Assembly (NCBI GenBank): GCA_025057595.1
Contig: JANXBK010000007.1
Coordinates: 1-60,781 of the forward strand
Source of the DNA: Thermodesulfovibrio sp.
GTDB lineage: Bacteria; Nitrospirota; Thermodesulfovibrionia; Thermodesulfovibrionales; Thermodesulfovibrionaceae
Direction: 5' to 3'
DNA length: 60,781 nt
In this document: positions 34,269 through 41,664 of the stretch, one piece after another
How positions within the stretch are numbered: the stretch's first letter is position 1
Layout: each line of letters opens with the position of its first letter
Notes under the pieces: generated by a model
Told to the model about the DNA's origin: nothing
Seen by the model: only the letters and a program-made list of their open reading frames with translations
Database searches by the model: none
Program-made: the position numbers and the translations under genes

Positions 34269-36185
34269 ATGAAAGTTACTTTATCTGTTATTAAAGCAGA
34301 CATCGGAGGATATGTTGGACATTCAAGTTCACATCCTGAAATTTTAGATACCGCAAAAAATATTTTAGAAGAGGCAAAGACAAAAAGAGCTATTTTTGAT
34401 TACTGTGTTTTAAACTGTGGAGATGATTTAGAACTAATTATAACTCATAGAAAGGGAGTAGAAAACTCTGAAATACATAATCTTGCATGGACTGTATTTG
34501 TTGAAGGTACTCGTGTTGCTAAAAAACTTAAACTTTATGGTGCAGGACAAGATTTACTCTCTGACAGCTTTGCAGGAACAGTAAGGGGAATGGGACCAGG
34601 ATTTGCCGAGATGGAGTTTGAGGAAAGAAAAAGTGAGCCTGTGGTAGTATTTATGGCTGATAAAACTTCTCCTGGAGCTTGGAATCTTCCGCTTTTTAGG
34701 ATTTTTGCAGATCCCTTTAATACAGCAGGATTAGTTATAGATCCTACAATGCGTAAGGGATTTATATTTCAGGTTCTTGATGTAATGGAAGACAGACTCT
34801 ATACATTAGCATGTCCTGAAGATATGTATGATCTTTTAGCTTTAATTGGTGCGGTTGGTAGATATGTTATAAAAAGTGTTTACAAGAAAGGCACTAACGA
34901 TATAGTAGCTGTGGCATCAACACAGAAGTTGAGTCTTATGGCTGGAAAATATGTTGGTAAAGATGATCCTGTTTTAATTGTAAGAAGTCAAAGTGGATTT
35001 CCAGCTATTGGAGAGATTCTTGAGCCTTTCTCTACACCACATCTTGTTGAGGGATGGATGAGAGGTTCGCATCATGGACCTCTTATGCCAGTGTCTTTTA
35101 GTCAGGCTACTCCGACAAGATTTGATGGACCACCAAGAGTTATTGCAGCAGGATTCCAGATATGTGAGGGAATGTTAGTTGGCCCTAGAGACTTATTTGA
35201 TGATCCAAGTTTTGATGAGGCAAGAAGGATGGCAAATCAGATAGCTACATATATGAGAAGACATGGTCCTTTTGAGCCTCATAGATTAAGCCTTGCAGAT
35301 ATGGAGTATACAACACTTCCTGAAGTCTTAAGACTTATATTTGAAGAGATAAAGTTTGAAATACCGAGAAAAGTTGAGTTTGAAGAAAAGTTTAAGGAAA
35401 AGTATAAGTTTTTAAGAGATGTAAGAGTTGTTGTTGCAGAAGGAATAACCTTTGATAAAGTTTTAAAAGTTATAGCAAAAGAGGGAGCAAACTACTTTGA
35501 AAAAATTGCTAAAGATGGTATGAAAATAGGTGTAGGATGTGGAAGAAGTATTGGTAATCTTATAACAAATCTTACACCTAAAATGTTTTCTAATCTTAAG
35601 ATTTACCCACTCTCAGTCACACCTACTTTGGAAGCAGTAGAGTATTCTTCAAATGTATTAGTAGGTCATATGGCTGCAAAGTATCCAGACTCTTTAGCCT
35701 TTAATCTTCCTTCAGTTCCTGTAGCAAATGTGAAGGAGTATGAGGAAAAGTATCTTATAAATCCTGAAGCAAAAAAGATTTATGAAGAAAGCCAAGATGT
35801 AGATATATTTCTTGTAGGAATAGGTGCAGTAGAGTTTAAAACTCCAGGTTTTGCTCACATAGCTCATCTTTACGAGGGAGTTTCTCCTGAGGAGTTAAGG
35901 AAAAAGGGAGTTTTAGCAGAGATAAACTTCTTTCCTCTTTACAAAGATGGAAAGCCTCTAACTGAAGCAAAAACAGCAGATAAAACTCTAAGACAGCTTG
36001 CTCAAAGAATCGTTGGGGTGAGTTTACAAAGACTCAAGGAGATGGCTAAAAGGTCTGATAAATATGTTATTGCTGTTTCAGGTGGGGTTGAAAAAGTGGA
36101 GGCAATAAAGACAGCATTGAAAGGAGAGTATTTTAATGTTCTTATAACAGATGTAGGTGTAGCTGAAAGAATTTTGGAAGACTGA
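34269..36185 (+). CDS. FBP aldolase/phosphatase (archaeal type) fused to a SorC/CggR-like sugar-phosphate-binding domain
   Basis: 638 residues. Residues 1-~365 are a complete bifunctional fructose-1,6-bisphosphate aldolase/phosphatase. Metal and substrate residues known from archaeal FBPA/P are in place: Asp11 in ADIGGYVGH, His18, Asp52-Asp53, Gln94, Asp131-Lys132, and the aldolase Tyr228, Lys231, Asp232-Asp233 in YVGKDDP. Residues ~395-638 match the effector domain of SorC/DeoR-type regulators (GVGCGRSIGNLI, VDIFLVGIGA, GVSLQRLKEMA, SGGVEKVEAIKTAL, NVLITDVGVAERIL), without a DNA-binding HTH. The enzyme makes fructose-6-phosphate for gluconeogenesis; the added domain probably senses a phosphosugar. 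Confidence 0.9.
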   Translation: MKVTLSVIKADIGGYVGHSSSHPEILDTAKNILEEAKTKRAIFDYCVLNCGDDLELIITHRKGVENSEIHNLAWTVFVEGTRVAKKLKLYGAGQDLLSDSFAGTVRGMGPGFAEMEFEERKSEPVVVFMADKTSPGAWNLPLFRIFADPFNTAGLVIDPTMRKGFIFQVLDVMEDRLYTLACPEDMYDLLALIGAVGRYVIKSVYKKGTNDIVAVASTQKLSLMAGKYVGKDDPVLIVRSQSGFPAIGEILEPFSTPHLVEGWMRGSHHGPLMPVSFSQATPTRFDGPPRVIAAGFQICEGMLVGPRDLFDDPSFDEARRMANQIATYMRRHGPFEPHRLSLADMEYTTLPEVLRLIFEEIKFEIPRKVEFEEKFKEKYKFLRDVRVVVAEGITFDKVLKVIAKEGANYFEKIAKDGMKIGVGCGRSIGNLITNLTPKMFSNLKIYPLSVTPTLEAVEYSSNVLVGHMAAKYPDSLAFNLPSVPVANVKEYEEKYLINPEAKKIYEESQDVDIFLVGIGAVEFKTPGFAHIAHLYEGVSPEELRKKGVLAEINFFPLYKDGKPLTEAKTADKTLRQLAQRIVGVSLQRLKEMAKRSDKYVIAVSGGVEKVEAIKTALKGEYFNVLITDVGVAERILED

Positions 36186-36223
36186 TTTGACATTTTTTAT
36201 TTTTTCGTTGTAGTTTATTTTAA

Positions 36224-36718
36224 ATGGACACTGAATCGTTAAAAAATACGGTCTTTCAAAGTCCGACATATGGCTCTATAAATTTTGATATGGTTTTTGA
36301 AAAAATCGTAGATTTCATTAAAGAGGAGCCAGACAGAAGATATAGTCTTATTGTTGGAAGTGACTCTTTTAGAGGAGAAGATACAGTATTTGTAACAGCA
36401 ATAATAATTCATAGAAAAGGCTCTGGTGGAAAATATTTTTACAGGAAAGTGAGATATCAAAAGATAGAAAACTTGAAATCAAGGATTTTTATAGAGGCTT
36501 CTTTAAGTTTAGAGGTAGCAGAGGCATTAAGAAGAAGACTTTCTGAAAATGGATTTTCAAAACTTCCAGTTGAGATTCATCTTGACATTGGCAAAAATGG
36601 TGCAACAAGAGCTCTTGTAAAAGAAGTAATAAAGATGATAGCTGGTTCAGGATACATAGCTGTTACAAAACCTGACTCCTTTGGCGCTACAAAAGTTGCA
36701 GACAGACACACAGTCTAA
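36224..36718 (+). CDS. YkuK-family RNase H-like protein (DUF458)
   Basis: 164 residues. IVGSDSFRGEDTVFVTAIIIHRKGSGGKYFY (~43-73) provides the first acidic strand of an RNase H-like fold, and VEIHLDIGKNGATRALVKEVIKMIAGSGY (~121-150) matches the YkuK block HLDIG-NG-TR. Function in the family is unknown; some relatives are linked to ribosomes or RNA. It starts 38 nt after the FBPA/P gene with no strong ribosome site. Confidence 0.8.
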   Translation: MDTESLKNTVFQSPTYGSINFDMVFEKIVDFIKEEPDRRYSLIVGSDSFRGEDTVFVTAIIIHRKGSGGKYFYRKVRYQKIENLKSRIFIEASLSLEVAEALRRRLSENGFSKLPVEIHLDIGKNGATRALVKEVIKMIAGSGYIAVTKPDSFGATKVADRHTV

Positions 36719-36728
36719 GTTATAAGCT

Positions 36729-36762
36729 TTTAATTACGAATAAGTTATTTTGTCGCTGAACT
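36729..36762 (-). pseudogene. Decayed tRNA-Thr remnant (D-arm to anticodon arm)
   Basis: Read on the minus strand, a gapless 34-bp stretch matches the D-arm-to-anticodon-stem part of the tRNA-Thr at 36799-36870 in 23 positions. The match includes an uninterrupted ATTCGTAAT over the anticodon loop. Nine of the 11 differences are transitions, mostly towards A/T. No acceptor or T-arm is recognisable. It lies 37 nt beyond the 3' end of the intact tRNA, suggesting a tandem duplicate that has rotted, or an old recombination scar. Confidence 0.5.
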
Positions 36763-36798
36763 TTGCCACTTTAGGATTGAGATTTATTTATTAATCTA

Positions 36799-36870
36799 AG
36801 CCGGGAATGGGATTCGAACCCACGACCAGCTGATTACGAATCAGCTGCTCTGCCACTGAGCTATCCCGGC
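36799..36870 (-). tRNA. tRNA-Thr (anticodon CGU)
   Basis: 72 nt on the minus strand. Acceptor GCCGGGA/TCCCGGC, D-arm GCTC-AGTGGCA-GAGC, anticodon stem GCTGA/TCAGC with loop TTCGTAA giving anticodon CGT (reads ACG), T-arm GTGGG-TTCGAAT-CCCAT (one mismatch at the stem end) and discriminator T. The 3' CCA is not encoded. Its 5' end is 3 nt downstream of the macro-domain gene stop codon, so it is probably transcribed as read-through from that gene. Confidence 0.95.
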
Positions 36871-36873
36871 TAC

Positions 36874-37401
36874 TTATATTTTATCAAACTCGGCTTTGAA
36901 ATATTTATATGTGTCTTCATCAAAAAGGCAAAACTCAATCTCTTTTATAGTTGTTTGCTCATTTTTTAAATACTCAGCGGCTGTATTCACAAGTACTTTT
37001 GCTACAACCTCTTTCGGCACTCCGTAAATTCCTGAGCTTATGGCAGGGAAAGATATGCTCTTAAGTTTATGCTCATTTGCAATTTTTAAACTGCTTAGGA
37101 TAGCACTTCTTAGTTTACTTTCCTCATCTCCTTCACCCCATTTTGGACCAACAGCATGGATGACATATTTTGCTTTTAAAGCACCAGCAGTTGTAATAGC
37201 AGCTGAGCCCGTAGGAACAAAACCTATTTTGTCACTTTCTTCTTGTATTATCTGCCCTCCCTTCTTTACTATTGCTAAAGCAACTCCTCCTGCATGCTTA
37301 AGATGATTATTTGCTGCATTAACAATCGCCTCTGTGTTTCTTTCTGTTATATCACCAATCATTATTCTTAAGGTTTTTTCTTCTATTTTTTTCTCTTCCA
37401 T
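36874..37401 (-). CDS. Macro-domain protein (ADP-ribose-binding / de-ADP-ribosylase type)
   Basis: 175 residues, one macro domain. IMIGDITERNTEAIVNAANNHLKHAGGVALAI (~14-45) holds the adenine/ribose-binding Asp, Asn-Asn and GG loop. GSAAITTAGALKAKYVIHAVGP and ISFPAISSGIYGVPK (~118-132) form the diphosphate loop. Members bind ADP-ribose or hydrolyse O-acetyl-ADP-ribose and protein ADP-ribosyl esters. An AGGAGG site is present. Directly upstream of tRNA-Thr. No ADP-ribosyltransferase partner is visible nearby. Confidence 0.9.
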   Translation of the reverse strand: MEEKKIEEKTLRIMIGDITERNTEAIVNAANNHLKHAGGVALAIVKKGGQIIQEESDKIGFVPTGSAAITTAGALKAKYVIHAVGPKWGEGDEESKLRSAILSSLKIANEHKLKSISFPAISSGIYGVPKEVVAKVLVNTAAEYLKNEQTTIKEIEFCLFDEDTYKYFKAEFDKI

Positions 37402-37463
37402 AATTAACCTCCTACAGTTTTCTTTTAATTTATGATAATATATTTTAAGTTAAAGGTGAAGGT

Positions 37464-37814
37464 ATGATAGAAGAATGGATTAGGGATATAAAAAAGCAGT
37501 TTTCTAAAGATTTATTAGGTATGATTTTAATTCATAATGGCGTTGTAAGAGCAACATCTCGTGACGGTAAAGTGGTTAAGGGTATGAGACTTTCTTATAG
37601 TTTTCAAAAACTTAAAGAAGTATTAGAAGATATTAGGAGAAGACCTGGTATAGTTGATGTAAGAGTTTGGATTAATGAAGGAGAGCTAAAAGTTGGAGAT
37701 GATATAATGAAGGTTTTAATAGCTGGTAGGCTTAGGACCGATGTGTTTCCTGCTATGGAGGAGTTAGTAGGTAGGATAAAAAATGAAGTTGTGTATGAAG
37801 AAGAAATATATTAA
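37464..37814 (+). CDS. MoaE-like protein with altered active site
   Basis: 116 residues. The central part (GMILIHNGVVRATSRDGKVVKGMRLSY, then RRPGIVDVRVWINEGELKVGDDIMKVLIAGRLRTDVFPAMEELVGRIKNEVVYEEEIY) follows the fold and order of molybdopterin synthase large subunit MoaE, but is shorter than usual. The Lys corresponding to the first catalytic lysine (RIKNE) is kept, while the second (WK(K/R)E in MoaE) reads YEEE. The HRG substrate motif reads GRLR. So it may be a divergent paralogue rather than the working MoaE. Overlaps the M48 gene. Confidence 0.6.
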   Translation: MIEEWIRDIKKQFSKDLLGMILIHNGVVRATSRDGKVVKGMRLSYSFQKLKEVLEDIRRRPGIVDVRVWINEGELKVGDDIMKVLIAGRLRTDVFPAMEELVGRIKNEVVYEEEIY

Positions 37815-39078
37815 AACTCTTTTTTTCTTAGTGTTTCTTTTCTTTATATCTGGTTGTATAACAGAAGTTGATCCTCTATCTGGTAAAAAAACATATACTT
37901 TGCTTTCAACTGAGCAGGAAATAAAAATTGGGCAAAAGATTATCCCTTCTGCAATAAACGAGACAGAAGGGGTTTATCCGGACCCAGAGGTTCAAAAATA
38001 TATAAGAGATATAGGATATAAAATTTCATCGTTGACTCCCAGGAAAGTAGATTATCAGTTTTATATTGTAAACTCCTCAGAAGTTAATGCCTTTGCTTTA
38101 CCAGGTGGCCCTATCTTTATAACAAGAGGTCTTCTACTTAAGATGGATAAAGAATGCGAGCTGGCTGGAGTTTTAGCTCATGAGCTCGGACATATAAATG
38201 CAAGACATCATGCAAAGTTTCTTGAAAAAAACTTTGGAATGAGTATTCTTTTAAGTATTCTTGGAATCGCTATACAAGACAGTGGATATGCCTCTTTGGT
38301 TATGACTCTTGCAGAAGTCTCAGCAAGCTTACTTCAGCTTAAATTTAGTAGAGACCAGGAAAATGAGGCAGATACTTTAGGAGTTGATTTTAGCTATAAA
38401 GCAGGATATGACCCTAAGGGTTTATTAATTATGTTTGAAAAATTTAAGACATTGCAGAGAACTACTACTGTAGAGTGGCTTAGTACTCATCCGCTTCCTG
38501 ATACGAGAATTAAAAAGGTTAAGGAGATGATCTCTCAGAGATATCCAGTCTCTTCCAGATTAATAGTTGACACTGAAGGTTTTCAAAGAATTTTAACATC
38601 TGTAAAAGCAACAGCAGAGTCTTATGAATATGTAGAAAAAGCAAAGAGATACATAAGAAGTGCTAACTACTACGAGGCTCTTAATCTTCTTGATAAAGCT
38701 ATACAACTTTATGGAAGTAATCAAGCCTATACATATAGAGCTATGGTTAATATGAATCTTAAAAGGTATAAAGAGGCAGCTGAAGATGCCGACAAAGCCA
38801 TAAAAGTTGACAGACTATACTTTAAACCTTTTTTGATAAAGGGAATTTCTCTTACAAAGCTTGGACAGTACAGTGAAAGCATAAATACTTTAGAGAAAGC
38901 TAAATTACTTATAGGTAATAATCCTGATTTATACTACTGGCTTGGAGTAGACTATCAGGCAGTAGGCGACAAATTTAAGGCAATAGATAATCTCTCTACA
39001 GCTCTTCAACTTACTGATGGAAGTCGGGGATGGGAATCGGATGCGAAAAGAAGACTAAGAACCTTAAGAGGTTATTAA
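37783..39078 (+). CDS. M48-family metalloprotease lipoprotein with TPR repeats (BepA/YfgC-like)
   Basis: 431 residues (or 427 from ATG 37795). Signal and lipobox FFISGC (~21-25). Zincin motif HELGH (133-137) in LAGVLAHELGHINARHH and the third ligand Glu in DQENEADTLGVDFSYKAGYDP (~195). C-terminal tetratricopeptide repeats from ~283 to ~425 (AKRYIRSANYYEALNLLDKAI and following units). The BepA family is periplasmic and repairs or degrades stalled outer-membrane proteins such as LptD/BamA substrates. bamD is two genes downstream, which fits. Confidence 0.88.
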   Translation: MKLCMKKKYIKTLFFLVFLFFISGCITEVDPLSGKKTYTLLSTEQEIKIGQKIIPSAINETEGVYPDPEVQKYIRDIGYKISSLTPRKVDYQFYIVNSSEVNAFALPGGPIFITRGLLLKMDKECELAGVLAHELGHINARHHAKFLEKNFGMSILLSILGIAIQDSGYASLVMTLAEVSASLLQLKFSRDQENEADTLGVDFSYKAGYDPKGLLIMFEKFKTLQRTTTVEWLSTHPLPDTRIKKVKEMISQRYPVSSRLIVDTEGFQRILTSVKATAESYEYVEKAKRYIRSANYYEALNLLDKAIQLYGSNQAYTYRAMVNMNLKRYKEAAEDADKAIKVDRLYFKPFLIKGISLTKLGQYSESINTLEKAKLLIGNNPDLYYWLGVDYQAVGDKFKAIDNLSTALQLTDGSRGWESDAKRRLRTLRGY

Positions 39079-39086
39079 AAAGTAGT

Positions 39087-39362
39087 ATGAAAAGAGTTCA
39101 CCTTTTTATAAGTGGAAGAGTTCAAGGAGTTTTCTACAGAGCCTTTACAAAAGAAGTTGCAGATTCACTCGGGCTTTCTGGATGGGTAAGAAATCTAAGA
39201 GATGGCAGAGTTGAAGCAGTTTTTGAAGGAGACGAAGACAAAATCTCATTTGCTATTCAACGTTGTAAGGAAGGTCCTCCCTATGCAGTAGTTTCTAATA
39301 TAGAAATAATTTGGGAGGAGCCTGAGGGAATTAAGGGTTTTGAAATAAAAAGAACTTTTTGA
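39087..39362 (+). CDS. acyP: Acylphosphatase
   Basis: 91 residues from ATG 39087; the frame opens earlier inside the M48 gene, but this start gives the exact family length and N-terminus. FISGRVQGVFYRAF (~7-20) holds the phosphate-binding loop with catalytic Arg, and GLSGWVRNLRDGRVEAVFEG (~29-48) contains the catalytic Asn. Hydrolyses acyl-phosphates such as carbamoyl- or 1,3-bisphosphoglycerate; small stable cytoplasmic enzyme. Confidence 0.93.
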   Translation: MKRVHLFISGRVQGVFYRAFTKEVADSLGLSGWVRNLRDGRVEAVFEGDEDKISFAIQRCKEGPPYAVVSNIEIIWEEPEGIKGFEIKRTF

Positions 39363-39374
39363 AGGAGAAAGAAT

Positions 39375-40115
39375 ATGAAAAGACTGTATAAAAATCTTAT
39401 AGTGTTAATAGTCTTTTTTCTTCTGATAAGTTGCGGTGGGAAAGAGCCTATTAAAAAAGAAGAGTTTAATCCTCTCACTTATCTTAAAAAAGCTGATGAA
39501 TTAATAAATAAGAAAGAATATGAAGAAGCAAGAAAACTCCTAGTTGAAATTAAAAATAGAGAATCTGCCAAGGAGTACGCTCCTCTTGCTCAACTTAAAA
39601 TAGCAGATTCCTATTTAAAGGAAGAAGAAGTAGAGCTTGCAATTACTGAATACAGAAGATTTATTGAACTTTATCCAGAGTCAACCTATGCTCCTTATGC
39701 TCAGTACAGTATTGCAATGGCATATTTTAGACAAATCGAAGGTCCTGAAAGAGGTGCAGGAGCTGCGCAAAAGGCACTTGAAGAGTTTTTAAAACTTGAA
39801 AAAATGTATCCAAGACATCCATATGGAGATATTCTTCCACTTCGGATTAAGAAGTGTCGTAATATTATTGCAGAGGGTGAGTTTATAATTGGCAAATTTT
39901 ATTATAAAAAAGGTTCCTATAAAGCTGCAATTGGAAGATTTGAAGGTATTGTTAGAAATTACTCGGATTTCAAAAATTTTGATGAAACTCTTTATCTTTT
40001 GGTAGATTCTTACAGAAAACTGAATCAAACTGAAAAAGCTATACAATATATTAAGTTACTTAAGGAGAAATTTCCAGATAGTCAATTCACTAAGAGAGCT
40101 GAGAAACTCATCTAA
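39375..40115 (+). CDS. bamD: Outer-membrane assembly lipoprotein BamD (YfiO family)
   Basis: 246 residues. Signal peptide with lipobox LLISC (Cys20). Five TPR-like units with the BamD pattern: YLKKADELINKKEYEEARKLLVEI, APLAQLKIADSYLKEEEVELAITEYRRFIELYPEST, YAPYAQYSIAMAYFRQIEGPERGAGAAQKALEEFLKLEKMYPRHPY. The insert (IEGPERGAGAAQKALEEF) is typical of BamD rather than other TPR lipoproteins. Essential partner of BamA in outer-membrane protein insertion. It shares a 1-nt junction with the next gene. Confidence 0.9.
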   Translation: MKRLYKNLIVLIVFFLLISCGGKEPIKKEEFNPLTYLKKADELINKKEYEEARKLLVEIKNRESAKEYAPLAQLKIADSYLKEEEVELAITEYRRFIELYPESTYAPYAQYSIAMAYFRQIEGPERGAGAAQKALEEFLKLEKMYPRHPYGDILPLRIKKCRNIIAEGEFIIGKFYYKKGSYKAAIGRFEGIVRNYSDFKNFDETLYLLVDSYRKLNQTEKAIQYIKLLKEKFPDSQFTKRAEKLI

Positions 40116-40750
40116 TGGTTAAATTTTTCCCGATTCTTATTGATATAAGAGATAAGCACTGTGTAGTTGTTGGGGGAGGCTCTGTAGCTGAAAGAAAAGT
40201 AAAAACACTCCTTAAATATGGAGCAAAAGTAACTGTGATAAGTCCAAATATTACTCAAAGATTAAGGAAAATTTTTTTAGAAAAAAAGATAGGTTATATA
40301 AATAGAAAATATAAGAAGGGAGATTTAAAGGGAGCTTATTTAGTGGTAGCAGCAACATCTGACAGAAAAGTGAATCTTCAAGTAGCAAAGGATGCAAAGT
40401 TTCTTGTAAATTTAGTTGAAAAAACTGAAAAAATAAAAAACTCAAATATTGTTTATATTGTTCCTGCTGTTGTTGAAAAAACTTCTCTCACTGTAGCGAT
40501 CTCTACAGAGTTTCCGGCATTAAGTAGAAGTTTAAAGAATGAATTGTCTAAATTTTTTGGCAAAGAATTTGCCTTATTTACAAGATATCTTAGAAAACTA
40601 AGAAGAGAAATTCAAAAAAAAGTTCCTAATACTAAAAAAAGACAGAGTATTTTTAGAAAGATTGCTTCTGAAGAGATTGTGTCAATTTTGAGACAGTATG
40701 GTTTCAAGGAAGCAAAAAAGGAGGTAGAAAAAATTCTAAATGAAATATAA
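40115..40750 (+). CDS. Precorrin-2 dehydrogenase / sirohydrochlorin ferrochelatase (siroheme synthase N-domain type)
   Basis: 211 residues, without the C-terminal methyltransferase of CysG. FFPILIDIRDKHCVVVGGGSVAERKVKTLLKYGAKVTVIS (5-44) is the NAD-binding block, and STEFPALSRSLKNELSKFFGKEFALFTRYLRKLR (~130-163) the dimerisation/catalytic helix region. Makes sirohydrochlorin and siroheme, needed by sulfite reductase in a sulfate-reducer-like organism. In such lineages the same protein often feeds the Ahb heme pathway. Overlaps the gnnA start by 11 nt. Confidence 0.9.
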   Translation: MVKFFPILIDIRDKHCVVVGGGSVAERKVKTLLKYGAKVTVISPNITQRLRKIFLEKKIGYINRKYKKGDLKGAYLVVAATSDRKVNLQVAKDAKFLVNLVEKTEKIKNSNIVYIVPAVVEKTSLTVAISTEFPALSRSLKNELSKFFGKEFALFTRYLRKLRREIQKKVPNTKKRQSIFRKIASEEIVSILRQYGFKEAKKEVEKILNEI

Positions 40751-41663
40751 GGTTGTCCTTATAGGTGCTGGCTATTTTGGACAGAGACATCTTAAAACAT
40801 TAAGTGAGATGCCAGATGTTAAGATAGCCGCAGTTGTTGATATAGACTCGGAGAAGCTTTTAAATCTTGCAAAAATTTTTAACTATCAATACTTCACAGA
40901 TTATAGAAAAACATTTAATTTAGCAAATATTTTTTTTATTGTTACGCCTACTACGACTCACTACAGTATCGCAAAAGAACTTATTGAATTAGGTAAGGAT
41001 ATATTTATTGAGAAACCCTTAACTGAAAAGCCGGAACTAGCAAAGGAATTGATAGAAGAGGCTAAAGGGAGAAATATTATTTTTCAAGTTGGATTAATTG
41101 AAAGGTTTAATCCTGCTTTGAGAGCTTGTATTGAGCTCATAGAGAATCCTCAGTTTATATCTGCTCAAAGAGTTTCAGTTTTTTCAGGAAGAGCAACGGA
41201 TACTTCTGTGATCTTTGATTTAATGATACATGATTTAGATTTAGTATGGATGATTTTAAGAAAGATGGGAAAAGTAGAAGTTAAAAATATGAAAATATTT
41301 AATAAAAATATAATCACCGATAAAATTGATTTTTCTCATGTATTAATAGATTTTAGCGTAAATGACAGAGTTATTCAGGTTGACTTATTAGCAAGTAGAG
41401 TTGCTCCGGAAGCTCTAAGAAAAATCACTTTAATACAAGAGAACAATGTAATAAATATTGATCTTGGATTAAAAAAAGCTTGCATTGTAGACAAAAAAGG
41501 AGATATCAAAGATATAGAAGTTAACTCAGAAGCTCAGCCACTTACTGAGGAAATAAGAGATTTCTTAAATTCTGTAAAAGAAAGAAAACCTTCTAAGATA
41601 GCTCCTACAAATGAAGAGATTGTTTCAGTTATAGATTTGGCAAATAGAATTCTTGGAGGATAA
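40740..41663 (+). CDS. gnnA: Gfo/Idh/MocA oxidoreductase, probably GnnA (UDP-GlcNAc 3-dehydrogenase)
   Basis: 307 residues. NAD-binding VVLIGAGYFGQRHLKTL (4-20), EKPLTEKPE (~98-106) with the family Lys-Pro, VGLIERFNPALRA (~119-131) and DLMIHDLDLVWM (~160-171) with the catalytic His/Asp. The GnnA group oxidises UDP-GlcNAc at C3. The assignment rests on the immediate downstream aminotransferase and lpxB-waaA, the gene company of gnnA/gnnB in organisms with 2,3-diamino-glucose lipid A. A different nucleotide-sugar substrate cannot be excluded. Confidence 0.78.
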   Translation: MKYKVVLIGAGYFGQRHLKTLSEMPDVKIAAVVDIDSEKLLNLAKIFNYQYFTDYRKTFNLANIFFIVTPTTTHYSIAKELIELGKDIFIEKPLTEKPELAKELIEEAKGRNIIFQVGLIERFNPALRACIELIENPQFISAQRVSVFSGRATDTSVIFDLMIHDLDLVWMILRKMGKVEVKNMKIFNKNIITDKIDFSHVLIDFSVNDRVIQVDLLASRVAPEALRKITLIQENNVINIDLGLKKACIVDKKGDIKDIEVNSEAQPLTEEIRDFLNSVKERKPSKIAPTNEEIVSVIDLANRILGG

Positions 41664-41664
41664 A

